Assembly (NCBI GenBank): GCA_029891385.1
Contig: CM057234.1
Coordinates: 25,840,350 to 25,904,349 of the forward strand
DNA: 64,000 nt
Direction of reading: 5' to 3'
Source of the DNA: Erythroxylum novogranatense
Taxonomy: Eukaryota > Streptophyta > Magnoliopsida > Malpighiales > Erythroxylaceae
Position numbers and translations under genes: made by a program. How positions within the stretch are numbered: the first letter of the stretch is position 1; the number at the start of each line of letters is the position of its first letter. Below, piece by piece: positions 12,290 to 25,600 of this stretch. The notes under the pieces were generated by a model, which was given only the letters and a program-made list of their open reading frames with translations, was not told the DNA's origin and ran no database searches.

Positions 12290-12790
12290 TTGTTAACTTC
12301 TTAGAGATTTTTGGTATATTCAAAATCAATGGGATGAATAGAGATGCTATTAAGTTGAGGTGGTTTCTGTTCATAGTGAGGGATTAGGCAAACTAGTGAC
12401 TGAGAGCATTACCTGCTAGATAAATTAATAATTAGAAGGGGTTTGCAAAGAAGTTCCTTGCTAGAAACTTTTCACAATATAAGACCACAAAGCTAAAGAA
12501 TGATTTCTAGTCCTTCTAACAATTCAATGATGACACCTTATATGGAATATGAGAGATATAAGGATATGTTAAGGAAGTACTTACCCCTTGTCCTTCCAAC
12601 ATAGATGCAAGTCTAGATATTCTAAAATGACCTAGTAAAATCTATAAGACTGATGATAAATGTTGTAATTGGTGGAACATTTAAAAATAAAACTTTAAAG
12701 GATGCCCTAGAGCAAATAAAAGATGATCATATATAATTACCAATTACAACCAGGACAGGTGAGAGAAAATAGGTCTACTAGGATCCATAA
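12290..12790 (+). pseudogene. Ty3/gypsy gag relic (retrotransposon Gag domain)
   Basis: Plus-strand frames read FGIFKINGMNRDAIKLRWF, then GFAKKFLARNFSQYKTTKLK, then TLYGIWERYKDMLRKYLP and GTFKNKTLKDALEQIKDDHI. This matches, in order and spacing, the plant retrotransposon Gag domain (the pattern DAIKLRLFPFSL, KFLAKFFPPSKTAKLR, ESLYEAWERFKELLRRCP, ALMSKTPEEAYELLE). At least six stops interrupt it. It is the upstream part of a gypsy element whose protease relic lies at 27360-27800, beyond later insertions. Positions 12791-13181 hold no recognised gene. Confidence 0.75.
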
Positions 12791-13190
12791 CATAAATTCC
12801 ATGACTACACTAATAGCTCAGATGGAGGTAAGAGTAATACAATTAGATAATCTAAGCTCTCCATAGAGAACAGCTTAAGATATAAGTTGCGAATTTTGAT
12901 GGAAAGAATACCATGAAGAGACATGCTAGGAATCAAATATTAGAATAATTATAGCAAGCTGACTTGGGAAGCTTCTTAAGGTTGAATAACCTTATAGTAA
13001 GACTTATAATCAGGATAAAGAAATTATCCTAATTAATTTCTTATGGAGAAACTAAGGTTATTAATGGGTCGACCCTAAGGCTACCTAGATTTAGAGACAC
13101 CTATAAGCAGCTTGAGCTTGACCTAAAGCTTAATCAAACTTTGGGTTATTGGCCTAATCATGACTCCAATCCTAATTAAGCTTTAGGTAA

Positions 13191-13350
13191 GGATAAAAGC
13201 TCAAATTGGGGCCTAACATTTTTTAGTTTGGTCAGTTTAGGACTTAAACTTGTAACTTGCTCATTGAAAGTCTAAGCTCCCATGAGTCTACTCAATTGAA
13301 GGGTTTTTTGGACAAAAATTAGGGCGTGTCATACATTTTCCATTATAATG
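13191..13350 (+). repeat. Left terminal inverted repeat of the MULE
   Basis: About 160 bp, inverted relative to 22520-22678. The best-conserved blocks are GGGGCCTAACATTTTTTAG, GTTTAGGACTTAAA, GAGTCTACTCAATTGAAG and GTGTCATACA. It is preceded directly by the target duplication TTTAGGTAA at 13182-13190. Confidence 0.9.
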
Positions 13351-14478
13351 TATAACATGGCACTATTACTATATTTTTAAATGCTATGTTTTAAAAAAGT
13401 AAATGACAACATAAAACGGTAAAATGAAATTAAAATTTACAGAACCCTAAATCCCCATTGTTCACTGATCTCCGTCTTCCTTCTTTGATGCATTTTCATC
13501 GTCGACCAATTTGGGCTCCAGTCTTCATTCAAAGGGTTCTCTTGCTTACTTCATGCATCTTCTTACCGATCCACCTTCCAGTTTCTCTCCAGCATTCACC
13601 AAGTACATTTGATATACTCATTACTTTTGGTCTTTGTTGTATTATCTTTCAACTTAGATATGCTACACCTTCACAATAATGTCTCCAATGGGTTTTCCTG
13701 GATGAATACCACTTAAGTAATATTTGTGATGGACTTCACAACTGCCTTCAATTTTGTAGTGTTGATTTTAAAAATTACTTTATATACTGTGTGCAATAGG
13801 AAATAAGGAGAATACTTAGTCAGAAACAATTTTGGAACCTTTAAAGATAAACAAGTTAGAAAAGCTAAATTTGAAATATGACCAAGAACATGGGCATGTC
13901 AAAGCTTATAATCCACTTTGTAGATGATTGTAGAAAATCAGTATGATGCATAGTTTATGGCATGAACATGTTTGCAATAAAAAAACCTTTTTAAAGAGAT
14001 TTATAAACCATAAAAGGATAAATAAATTGTAGTTTAATTCGGCTTCCTTTCATGTTGTAATTAGGGTTAGTGATGTTTAAGGAGAAAGAGTTGTAATACA
14101 CACATCTTATAGTAATTTTCAACAAGATTAAAGATTATAATCATTTGAAGAAAACATATCAATTTAGAAGATAGAGATCATCATCATAGGATACCTTTGT
14201 AATGAGGTTTTCTATCTTTTATTTATTTGTATTATTCAAGGATGATTTTTGTCCGAGTTTTCTTTATATCTAGATTATAAGTAATCATATTTTATCTTAT
14301 TATAGATGGATTTTGATTTTAATAAGATTTCTATATTTGAGAAATAAACAAGTTGCCTTTAATGTTATTTATATACAAGTGAAAGCTTAGACCTAAGTTT
14401 AAATTGCATAAACGTTTTCAAAAGGATCTATGTTTTGATTAACTTAGGCACGTAAATATTAGGTGAAATGAGGTGCCA

Positions 14479-14514
14479 TAAATAAATAAATAAATAAATA
14501 AATAAATATATATA
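14479..14514. repeat. (ATAA)n / (TA)n microsatellite
   Basis: Eight tetranucleotide ATAA units run into a short TA tract, in the non-coding interior of the MULE. A second TA run lies at 14670-14685. Confidence 0.9.
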
Positions 14515-15076
14515 TGGAAAGATAGCCAACGCCCAATCATGAATAGCGGATGGGGAAGGAGAAGTGGAGCTAGACTAGTAGAAAGGAGAGGCTAGTCCAC
14601 CCCCTTCCCTTGTCCCCATCGAGAAATAAAATTGACTGAAAGGCAAAGGGTTGAGAAACTCAACACCACTATATATATATATATAGGTTAGTATTTTGGT
14701 AACATTTTTTATTAAGAGGCACTCTTATACAATCATTATCCCGATTCCTTCACCATACACATCCACTTCTAAGTTATTTATTCGCTATATTATTCATATA
14801 TACCTTTTGAACCATACGTTTGCAATGAATTAGTTGGTTGATAGAATTGTTATGAATATGTTAAGCATCATGTGTTGTGCTATGCTTCAATTTCTCACTT
14901 TGACTTCAATGTTTCCTTTCATCATTCTGACTTTGTTTCCTTCTTTTCATGGGGTTGGTCATTTGGGTTTGGCAAAATGACATTTGATGAGGTAACTATG
15001 AGGTTTCACCATGCGGGATGTTTTGTTAATGTGACTGATAATGTTGGAACCCCTCCTCGGTGGGTCGCGTGCCCGC

Positions 15077-15116
15077 CGTCCTTCGTGACATCTGGGTGCG
15101 AAACTCACGAAGGACG
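15077..15116. repeat. 12-bp inverted repeat (hairpin) in solo LTR 1
   Basis: CGTCCTTCGTGA at 15077-15088 is perfectly inverted at 15105-15116 (TCACGAAGGACG), leaving a 16-base loop. A weaker copy (CTCACCATGAAGGA) follows directly. Related motifs (TTCACCGTGAAG-like) recur near the corresponding end of solo LTR 2 at 25555-25800. Confidence 0.75.
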
Positions 15117-17955
15117 AATTCCTCACCATGAAGGAAACCTCGAATTGAGCTTAATTTAATGTCCTCCGAACAAAACTTGATAAATTCACCCTAATTATCC
15201 TTAAGTAAAAATTTATTTGCTTAGGGCCCATAACGAAATCCGATGCTAAAATGAAATTCCATATATTTAGGGCAAATAGAAACGAACCTCACTTCAATTG
15301 GATCTCTATAGGTCACAAAATCGCCCAAAAACGGACTTATATCGAAACCCGTCATAAAATTGATTCTCTTTTGTAATGTCCGTAAAGTCCGACTAAAACC
15401 CGACACTCTCATTTTATCAAAAAGGGGTATGAAATTTTTTTTCTGAAGATAATGCTTCAAAAATCGTGCAAATCGGAGGTCAAATGGGGGAGAAACGAAT
15501 AAAATAGGAAACGGGGTTTAATTGCCCCAAATTGAAAATTCAATTGTTAAAACTAATGAAAACTTCTCTAACTTTAAACTTTAATAACTTTTCATCCCGA
15601 AATCGAAATTTTGCAAAATTAGTGTCCAAAGAAAGATAAAAGAGAGCTCTACAACTTTCTATAAGGATTTAAAAACTAATTTAGCCATTAAGATAGTTAT
15701 AATTGACTTCAAAGGTACTGCTATTAACACTCATTTTCCCTACACAATGCTAAAATTTGAAAGTTCATATCTTTTAGCACACAAGTCTAAAAATGACTCA
15801 TTTTACCTCATTGGAAAGATAAAAAGATGCTCTACAAGTTTCATGAAGGGAACAAAAATCGAAACAATCATTTAGAGGGGTGAAAACACAGACAAAGGTT
15901 CAGCCTAAAAACTAGCCAATGAAACAGTAATTTATCTAAATGAACAGTAACTGTTGTCTTCTAAATCCCATAACTTTTTACTCCTAACTCGAAATAAGGC
16001 ATAGAATACCTCATTAGAAAGAAGAAAGGATTACCTACAAGTTTCTTGAAGAGTGCAAAAATCAATTCAATCATTAAAGAGGGTAAAAACACACTTAATG
16101 TTTCAGCCTAAATGAAAAACCAATGGAACAGTAATTTGGCATAATGAACAGTAACTGTCAACATTCCCAACATCATATCTTTTTATTCCTAACTCCAATG
16201 ATTGCAAATCATACCTCATTTTAAAGATAGAAAGATAATCTACATTTTTCATGAAGAAAGAAAAAACCAAATCAGTCTCTAATTGGGTGAAAAATCCTTC
16301 CAAAGTTGTTGCAAAATTTCATGACTAACAACAGTGGCTGAAACCTTTCCACTCTCATAACTTTTTCATCCTAAGTCCAATTGAGACAAATTTTATGTCG
16401 TTGTAAAGCTCTAATCATGCTCTACATTCTTCAAGAAGACAATCCAAACCAATTCAAGCTCTAAACCAGTCTAAAATCAAATGGAAGTTGCTGCCCAATT
16501 TTTGGAAAAATTGGACAGCACCTCTCCTATTTTACTCCTAACCCAAATCTTCAATCCAATGCTACAACCTGCATAATAATTCAACATTCAAGGCAACAAC
16601 ACACTCCTAAGCTTCTAAACATTCTCAAATCCCAAAGCCATCTTGCTTCTAAACATTTCCTCAATTTCAATCCATCAAGTTACATGATTTCATTCATTTC
16701 TTTTGGCATTCTCAACCATACAACATATACCAAAGATACACTAAACCCCATTTTTTTTTCATTTACAAGGAAAGTAGAAATAATACAAGCTTTAGAGGAC
16801 ATTTTGACCCGATTACATCAAAAGTAGCAAAAATTACATAAAAGCTCAAAATGCGACCTAAAGCTTGTTTTCTCAAAACACAACTTCAAAAGCAAAATTG
16901 CATCGGAGTTGCCTCAATTCTGATGCGGTGACTCGGTTTCTCGCCCAGTACCTGTGGAGGGAAAATGGGGGTGAGCTCGACGGCTCCGTGAGTGATAAGT
17001 TAATAAACAAGCAATAAGCAAAAATCATCATTTACTCATTTTCAAACAACGTCACATTACTAAAATGTTTCACATTTCTCAAAATCATTTTACAAAGTTA
17101 TCACATCAGCAATTTACAATTCAACCTATCACATAAGCACAGGAATATGATTCGGGTGGATCCGAAACAGAACGAACTACACATTTCATGAAGCGTCATG
17201 TGTAGTCGTGACGAATAGGAGTCCTAAGAGGAACTCCACGCCACTAGCGGCAAAAGGGAGAAGCCTATAATGAGCAGGTGCACTGACTCAAAAGGACCAC
17301 CACAAATCCAAAGATAGCACATATTTCACACAATTTGAAAGTAGTAGCAGAATCGGCCTTACAAATCTATTTTCACATAATTGGCCAAAATGGCAAATCT
17401 TTTTCCGAAATCATAAATTCTCCAAAACCAATATTCAATCATTTCAACATGAATTCACAATTAAAGAATTACATCTACAAATTAATCATATCACAAAAAG
17501 TACATTATTCACAAAACAAAGTCATTGGAAAGCATTGATTATAAAAAAGTTCAATAAACTTATTACTCAATTATTAAAGAATCACCCACCTTAATTCTTT
17601 TAACTTTGAGATTAATCCAAAGGCCTTGCTTCTTCCTCCAAATGCCTCAATTCACCTTCATTAAACATAATTATCCCATAAGCATAAGAAAATAACAAAA
17701 TTGGACTTTCTAAGGATATGAAAGTATGGAAAAACACCTACCTAACTTTACCTATACCTTAACTAAGCCATTTAAACTAAAACTAACCTAAATAACTCAA
17801 AGAAATCCAAAATTCCTTACCTTAGGTCAAAACCCACGAATTTGCTCTTTTGCTTTTAAGGAAGGATTAACCTCTTCCTCTTCCTCTTTCTTCTTAAATA
17901 AACTCTTAAACCCTCCTTTTTCAAGCATAAAATCCTAAGCTCTTTCTTCTTCTTT

Positions 17956-17984
17956 TCTTCTTCTTCTTCTTCTTCTTCTTCTTA
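17956..17984. repeat. (CTT)n microsatellite
   Basis: About nine CTT units inside solo LTR 1, within a wider C/T-rich stretch (17870-18010). That stretch would be the purine-rich 5' end region of an LTR transcript on the minus strand. Confidence 0.9.
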
Positions 17985-20900
17985 TCTCCTACGAAAATCT
18001 CCTCTTTCTCTTTTCTATGTAAGTTTCGTATGCTTCTTCAATAACCTAAGAAACTTATTTCTTAAGCTTTAAAAACCTAAGCCCTTTTATCAAAACTACG
18101 TAGTTTTCATAAGTTACAAAACCTTCCTTGCAATTTCGTTTCTTTCTTCATGTTTTAATAACCTTTACACTTTCCACTTATTTCATCACTTCATACGACT
18201 ACTCCACCCTTTACTTCATTTCTTATTGTTTTTCTTAAACTAAAAAGACCAATTTAACCCTCCTTCTTAGCCTTTAACCTTAAAAACATAAGTAAACTTC
18301 CTAAATTGCCCTTACACCCACTTACTCTTTTTAATTTCTCAAAACTTATCAAACCTCTAATTTAACTCAATTCCTTCATTTAATAATCAATAACTAAGTA
18401 CTAAAACCTCAAATTAATTTTAATAAAAAGAAAATTAGCAAACTAAACCTCAGAAATATTTACACAAGCTTAATGCGAATCGGGGCCCAACAGATAATGT
18501 TAGGTATGAGGGTGGTTTTCTTGATGAAATTCAATTTGATCCTGACTTAATAAGCTACTTTGAACAACTTGATGTATGTAAGAGAAGTGGGTATAACAAT
18601 GTGAAAAAGATATTTTATCTTATGTTTGGTTTTGAATTGTTTAACGGTTTAAGGATTGTACAAGATGATGCTAGTGTCTTAGATATGGTTAGTCAGATGA
18701 TGAGTACATTTGGTATTAATATTTATATTGAACATGGTGTAGATACCCCTATTGAAATGATAACATGGTGTAGATACCACTATTGAAATGATTGAGGATG
18801 AATGTAATGAGATTAATCAGGATAATGAAGTTGAAGATAATAGTGAGGATGTTAATAATGTATCAACTATGGAGGATGAAGATGATGTAGATATAGAGAA
18901 TGAAGATGATGCAAGTGATGAAGATGAGGTAGCTTTGTCTGAATATTATGACAGTGATGAATATGGAGAACTTGTTAGTGATATAGATGATATGGTTGAT
19001 GATGCTACTAGAAGGAAAGGAAAATGCCATGTTTATAATGAAAATACATTCGAGCCTTACATTAAACTAGGGATTATTTTTCTTAGTAATTTGCAATTTA
19101 AGCATGCAGTTTGTTTGTTGTCCATCAAAACAAAGAAGGTTGTAATGTTTATAAAAAATAACCCCAAATTTGTCCAAAGTAAATGTAGGACAGAGAATTG
19201 CCCTTGGTATATATATGGAGCATTTGATAGGAAGTTGTACTCATTTTAAGTTAGGAAATTTAGGGACACTCATAACTGTGATAGGGTATATACAAATACT
19301 AGGATGAACACCAACATCTTATATGACTTATTAAAGGATAAGTTGAAAAGGGAGCCATTTTTTAATAATGATAATATCAAATTTTACGTGAAGGATTATT
19401 TTTGGTCTTGAAATGTCCATGAGTATGGTGAGAAGAGCAAATAAAAAAAAAGTTGACAGTGTTGTGATCAACATTAAAGAGGAGTTTGGGCAGCTTTGGT
19501 TTTATACTGAAGTGATTAGGTAGACCAACTCAAAAAACATTGTTACATTGATAGTGTGTTGGCCAATTCCAACATCTCCATATGTATTTGAAAGAATGTA
19601 CATATGTTTAGAAGCTATTAAACATGGGTTTAGGCATAGTGCAGACATTATTTTGGCCTAGATGGATGTTGGCTAAAAACCATAACTAAGGGTGAACTTC
19701 TATATGCTATGGAAAGAGATGGAAACAATCAAATGTTTCCTATTGCTTAGGCTATGGTTGAAGTTGATTCGATTGTCACTTGGAAGTGGTTCATTGAAAG
19801 GCTACAAAAGGATTTACCTCACATGGGCTCTGAAATTTGTTGGACTATAATGACTGACCAACACAAGGTAAAAGTTTCAAATCAATCTTGTTTTAACTTT
19901 TATTTATCTAGTATTTATGTGCATACTATAACTGTTATGAAATATGCAGATTTGTGTCCAGATGCCTATTGAAATGGTTATGTTTTTCTTTGCAAGGACT
20001 TGATAGAGCCATTACAAATTTGTGTTTAGATGTTGAGCACAGGTTTTATGCTAGACATGTATATGTGAATTGGCATGTAAAAGGGAATAAAGGGGAAGAG
20101 ATGAAGGAGCATTTTTGGAAAATTGCAAAATCCTTCACAGTAAGGGAATATCAAGAAATCTAGATAAGTTAAGAGCGCAGAAAGAAAGGGCAGCTGAAGA
20201 TATTAAAAGTTATGCACCAATTCAGCAATGGTGCAGGGCATTCCAAAGGGAAGATTCTATAATTGAGTTCGTTGATAATAACTTGTGTGGGACATTCAAT
20301 AACACTCTAGTTGATGTAATGAAAAAGTCAATTTTAAGGATATTTAAGCATATAAGAAGAGAAATAATGAAAAGAATTGTGAGAAAAAGAAAAGAGGTTG
20401 CTAAGTAGAAAGGAAATTTAGGACTAAGAATATGCGAAGCTATTGATAAGAGTGCCATGTTTGCTTAACATTATTCAGTACATTATAATGGAGAATGAGT
20501 GTATCAGATTGATCATGGTGAGAACAAATATGTGGAGAGGCTTCATAACAAAATATGCTCTTGTAGAAGATATACCCTTTCTGACATTCCTTATGCATAT
20601 GTCATATATGCTATTAGAAACAAGAGGGCCAATATTGAAGAGTTCACTTCAAGTTGGTTAAGGAAGAGTGAATGTATCAAAGCATATGGGAAGGCTATTT
20701 AGCCAATGCCTAGTGTGAAGGAATGGCCTATTATTAATGAAGAAACTAATAGGCCACCAGACTTCAAATAAGGACCTGGTAGGCCAAAAATAACTTAAAA
20801 AAGGGTGTTGATGAGCTTTAAAAGAATACAAAAGTGACCAAAAAGTAAAATGTTGACCACTTGTCTAGGAGGGGATGATCATGAAATGTAGCCACTGGCA

Positions 20901-22519
20901 TATAGAAGGACATAACAAAAGAGATCGTCTTTAAAAGGACAAAGAGGTAATTTCTAAGTTGTTTTTTTATCTTTTCTGTTAAAATACAACTACGATTCTT
21001 TTCCATAGTAGTGGAAATTTGATAGGTTTTTTGTTCCATTTTTAATGTTATCAATACCAGGTTCAAACACAATTTCAAAATTCTCACCAAGACCAATCAA
21101 CTCATTTCTATATGGAGCCAAACACAATCAACTCACAGTCAACCCTAGAAAACATATCCACAATTCAAACCAGCACTAATACCCTAGTAAATGCCTCTGC
21201 CTTTTCATTTAACAAAGGTGAAAGGGGAAAGAAAGGTAAAAGAAGAGAAAATGCCTTTGCTTTTGCCTCTGCCTCTACTACAGTGTTTGTATTTACTGGT
21301 GTCATAACTGTTTTTGATATTGCCAACACCTTAAGTAATGCTCATGTATGTGGAAGTGTAAATGGAACAACCTCAGTTGTTCTCCTAACACCTGGAGGTG
21401 CTTGATAAACAACAAATATTTGTACATCTTCAAAAGCCACCAACAAAAAGAGCACCAAAGGGAGAAGAGGGTCTGGTTATGGTGTTGCAGATGATGGAAG
21501 TAGAATGAGGATGTTTGGTGCTGACAGATATAGCCCAAATTCTCAAGTGAAAATTTTAAGAAAAAGGCCTGTCACATACTCTTCCCTTTAACAAGAAACA
21601 AATAGGAAGTTCAAGAAACGGATGGAATGGATGAGGATATACACAAATGAAACCATAAGGTTACAAATGCTAAATGTAAGTGTTAAATATTTGCATTCTT
21701 GTTAAACATTAAGTGATACAACTTAAGTGAATAATGTTTGCATTTTATCTATAGCCTGGAAGTCCAAATCAGAGACTACTAAACCTTAGGTAGAAATCAA
21801 TAAAGAGCAAGTAAACTGTTACTAGGCATGTGAATCCAATTTAATAAAGTTAAATAACAACTTTAAAGGGAAAGGAGAAGATGAAAACTTAACTGTGTTT
21901 GTTAGTGAATTGAAAATTTTTGTGATATTTATGTACTGATGAATAGTTGAGAGGTTGGATATCTATTGAGAGGTTAGATATGTATTAGTTGTAAGGATTT
22001 TGTTGGCATTTACATGCTATTATATTAATGAATGCAATGATTGACAATTTTAATATGAATTGCTTTTCTTTTAGGTTTTTTTTCCCCATTTTGTTAAAGT
22101 TTAACACTTTGCTAAATGTGTTTCATTACTACTCCTTATGGCAACTAACTCATTCTTCAATCTTAATTTTTTTGCAATCATTTCAGTTTTTAAAACATTT
22201 GCTACATTCTCTTTAACTCTGCCACTTCAACCTTCAATAAACTACTTTGATGATATAACATCTTCAATTAGAGCATATGTATATTTTGAATCTACAAATC
22301 ACATTACTAGAACGCAGATCTGCGATTATGCGTGAAGTCCTGATGTATGTGGGGATTAGAGTGAAGGCATAAACGACAGAAACAGGTTGAAATTTTGGGG
22401 GATTAAATGTTGATTTAGGGTTGAAGAGTAAAAATTCAAATGATTTTTTTTTTGAAAATCTACCTAGCCTGACCTTTACATGTGTTCTTAATGTGTCATC
22501 TAAAGACTAACTGGCCTGC

Positions 22520-22678
22520 ATGTAATGGTGTGTGTATGACACTCCCTAATTTCTCTCCAAAAAAGTCTTCAATTGAGTAGACTCGTGGACGTTTAGACCT
22601 TCATTAAGCAAGTTGCAATTTTAAGTCCTAAACTAATCAAACTAAAAAACATTAGGCCCTAATTTTTGTTTTTAGCCC
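22520..22678 (-). repeat. Right terminal inverted repeat of the MULE
   Basis: This is the inverted copy of 13191-13350. It is followed directly by TTTAGGTAA (22679-22687), identical to the 9-mer before the left repeat. A solo LTR was later inserted with its own duplication (TAACC) overlapping the last three bases of this 9-mer. Confidence 0.9.
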
Positions 22679-22689
22679 TTTAGGTAACC

Positions 22690-25600
22690 TGTAACATCCC
22701 GTTCCCACACTAAGGCTTAGAACCCTATATTTTTGTAATTGAGAAAATAGCAATGAGAGATTAGGAAAATGCATCTCATGCTCATGCATAATGTTAACAA
22801 ACACACATGTGAATTTGATTATTGCACGTACTAAAATGATTGTACGTGCATTCATTGATATTCCGGGTATAATTGATTATAAATGTGCGTATATTGAAAA
22901 TTTTGAATTATTTGTATTGAAAACCGAATGGGAGAAGTATAAATAGTTGGATTAGAATTTTGGTGAATTTTTGGAAAATATCTAAAAATTTGGGAATTTT
23001 TTAGAATTTAAGGATATTTTGGACTAGAAAAAATGCCAAGTGGCAAAACAATTGATGAATAGTAGTAGAAATAAGAGTAAAATGATAGTGGAAATTTTTA
23101 TGAATGAAATTGGGATTTAATGACAAATGTCATTGAAAATTGAGAGAAAATTGGATTTAAAATTGGAGACAAATGGATTAATGGTTTAAAAGACCAAAAT
23201 GGAACTATAGGAAAGTGACAAATACCACTACCACTCATCACTTACTATTATTTAACCTAAATTAAAGACCAATGTGTGGTCTTTTATTTGTCATTCATGA
23301 CACCCATATGAAAGACCATCTTTTATATTAGTCTTTCATTTTCCCTACTACTTGTTTTCTTCTTTTTGTCTTCTCTTCTTCTCACTCACGATATTCTCCC
23401 ATCCCAACCATCAAGGTTGAACTTTGCTAGCACCCTTCATCTAGCCACTCCAAATAATTACTTGTCTTCACTTTGGTGATGAAAACCTAACCTAGTCCAC
23501 CTTGAAAGTTGATTTTCGTGTATGTTGAAGGAGTTATGGTTCTTGGAGACTCTTGAAGAAGCCATGGATAAACAAGTAAATATAAGCATCAATCTTCTTG
23601 ATTAGATGAATGAAACATGTTTTGATGTTAGTTAAGAGTTAAATGTTCTCAAATTGTTGACAAATGGTATATGCATATGTTTTATTTATGGGTTAATGAT
23701 CAAAGATAGATAAGAATTTATTGGTGAATGATATTGAGTTGAAATGATGTTGAGAATGAAGAGGAAATGAAGTAGAAAAGATGGTTTAGGTACAAGATGG
23801 GTTATATGTGAAATGTTAGAAGTTAAAAGCTAAAAAATGTAGCAGTAACGTGTTCACTATGTATGTTTCTATGAAAGTTCACCGTGACCAACTCCCGGCT
23901 TCGTTGCGGCGAAGTTTCCTACACAACTTGAACATACTTTGATATTTTAAGCATAACTTATTTTGTAGTTATCCAAATGGAATGATTTTTTATTTGGAGT
24001 AAACTAGAAACATAGGGATACAAACTGTCTGGTGAAATTGAGTTTTAATTTAGTCTTTAAGAATTTTAATTTCTAGATGAAAATTGAGCACATAATATTA
24101 TTTTAGTATAAGAACAATCCAAAAATGTTTGGAGTATAACTTTTAGATTACTGAAATAAATTGAATGATTTTAGTGTCTTTAGAAACTTAAGACAATGGA
24201 GAACATTTTTCTAGAAGAAAGTGTTATCAAATTTCTTCATTTACCTTATCAGAATGATCATGAAAAATTGACCCAAAGGTTTGGTTTTTTAGAAGAGTTT
24301 TGGTTCATGAAGCTTAGGAAATGCATGGGTTCAAGTATTCTAGAATCAATCTTAGTGAATATACTTTGTGGATTCTCAATTTATATTCCTATTGAGTCGT
24401 ATTTTTTCCAATGTTAAAGGAAATCAAGAAAGGCAAGAGGAGCAAGAGGAGAGGCATCTTTAAGCAAGTTTTTAAGCAAGGAATCCAGGTGGATTACATG
24501 TTTATAGTTGAGTTAATGAGCCATAAACATTGTTCCAAATCAATTGAGTTAAATGATTTTAAATCATTTTATAAATGTTGCATTTATTGCTTCTTAAATG
24601 ATTTAAGAAATTGTTACATATTTGATACATGAATTTTGTGGATAATTTATGAAACGGAGATGGAAATAGTATTTGAAATATTTCATGTTTATGAAAATCA
24701 TGTTTCTGAAATGTGCCATTTGGGCATTATGTTATGTCATGAAATACATGTTTGTATGGGTTTGTGGTAGTCCATTTTATTATGTCAACTGCACATTGAC
24801 TCTGTTAAAGGTTTCTTCCACCTGCCCGTTAGTGGCATGGAGCTCCTTTACAGACTCTCCTATGTTTACGAACTATGCAAAACCACTATGTAGGATTGTG
24901 TTAGTCCGTTTTGTTATTCCTGGAGATTTACAAGAACTCCCTTAGGGACCTATCTAAACCATTCTGATGTGCTTATGTGTTTATAAATTGTTGGTAAGTT
25001 TGATGAATACATGATTTGATATTGTTTATGAATTGTTTGACAAGTTGAGAATTTGAGAAATAAGTGTTTATGAATTAAATGCAAAGTTACAATGATAATG
25101 AATACTTTTAAATAGTTTTGCTTATTCTCTGTTATATACTTGTTACTCACGCTTTTAAGTTCACCCCCATTCCTCCCCATCTCCAGATGATGAGCAAGAG
25201 ATTGAGTAATCGAGAGTTAAGGCATCATTTCAACTTTGCATATTTGTATTTTGAGTTAGTTTATGTAAAATGCAAGGCTTTAGTTGCATTTCAAGTATTT
25301 CTCATTCATATGTATTTTATATTTTGGATTTTGATTCCAATGATGTATTGTGGCTTGAAATGTTCATTAAAGCTTTGTGAAATTTTTTTTATGTCAATGA
25401 AGTGTATTTGTGTTTTTTCCATGAGTTTCAAACGATATAGAATATGAACTTTTTGGATATTGGAAGCTGTAGGTTAAGGGGTGTTAAGGTTGTAAGTTTA
25501 TATGTATTTTTGCATTGTTTGATGTTGGGGTCTGGGTTATAGTTCCAAGGGTTTTGTCATGGTGAAGCCATAGTTTGCCACGGTGAACTTTTCCTGAGAG

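Larger units (their letters stand above)
15042..18492 (-). mobile_element. Solo LTR 1 (Ty3/gypsy-like, 3451 bp) inside the MULE transposase
   Basis: It begins TGTTGGAACCCC and ends GGGGCCCAACA, the TG...CA form of an LTR. It is flanked by GATAA on both sides (15037-15041 and 18493-18497). Removing it with one GATAA restores the reading frame of the MULE transposase, which proves the insertion. No internal direct repeat, primer-binding site or coding domain was found, so I call a solo LTR and not a full element. Orientation (minus) is inferred from modules shared with the other large LTRs, such as the Y-tract/CAG segment at 16943-16979. It contains a 12-bp inverted repeat near its plus-strand start and a (CTT)n run at 17956-17984. 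Confidence 0.88.
14977..21680 (+). pseudogene. MuDR-type MULE transposase pseudogene, split by a solo LTR
   Basis: The frame opens with MTFDEVTMRFHHAGCF at 14977 and is cut at 15041 by a 3.45 kb solo LTR. It resumes at 18498 with VRYEGGFLDEIQFDPDL, in frame once the LTR and one copy of its 5-bp duplication are removed. An acidic linker follows (18788-19010). Next is the MuDR N-terminal domain (CRTENCPWYIYGAFD, 19190-19240). The MULE catalytic domain comes after it (FERMYICLEAIKHGFRH then LDGCWLKTITKGELLYAMER and NNQMFPIA, 19580-19800; LDVEHRFYARHVYVNW, 20020-20075). The SWIM zinc finger has CSCRRYTLSDIPYAYVIYAI with the usual His changed to Tyr (20550-20620). A GPGRPK tail lies at 20775. Stops and frameshifts occur throughout, so it is inactive. 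Positions 21112-21680 are a low-complexity C-terminal tail. Confidence 0.88.
13191..22678 (+). mobile_element. Mutator-like element (MULE) with long TIRs and a perfect 9-bp target duplication
   Basis: The left terminal inverted repeat (13191-13350) starts GGATAAAAGCTCAAATTGGG. The right one (22520-22678), reverse complemented, starts GGGCTAAAAACAAAAATTAG. They stay alignable for about 160 bp, including the shared block GAGTCTACTCAATTGAAG. Both flanks carry the same 9-mer TTTAGGTAA (13182-13190 and 22679-22687), the diagnostic Mutator duplication length. Inside is a MuDR-type transposase pseudogene (14977-21680) split by a solo LTR (15042-18492). The total is 9488 bp, or about 6.0 kb without the later LTR. 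Positions 13351-14976 and 21680-22519 are non-coding interior with simple repeats. Confidence 0.92.

Noticed and set aside
15042..18492. Complete LTR retrotransposon instead of solo LTR
   Set aside because: No internal direct repeat, primer site, polypurine tract or coding domain; both ends carry single LTR-terminal sequence and one duplication pair.
21112..21405. 97-codon plus-strand frame as an independent small gene
   Set aside because: Lies directly after the GPGRPK tail of the MULE transposase and fits its low-complexity C-terminal extension.
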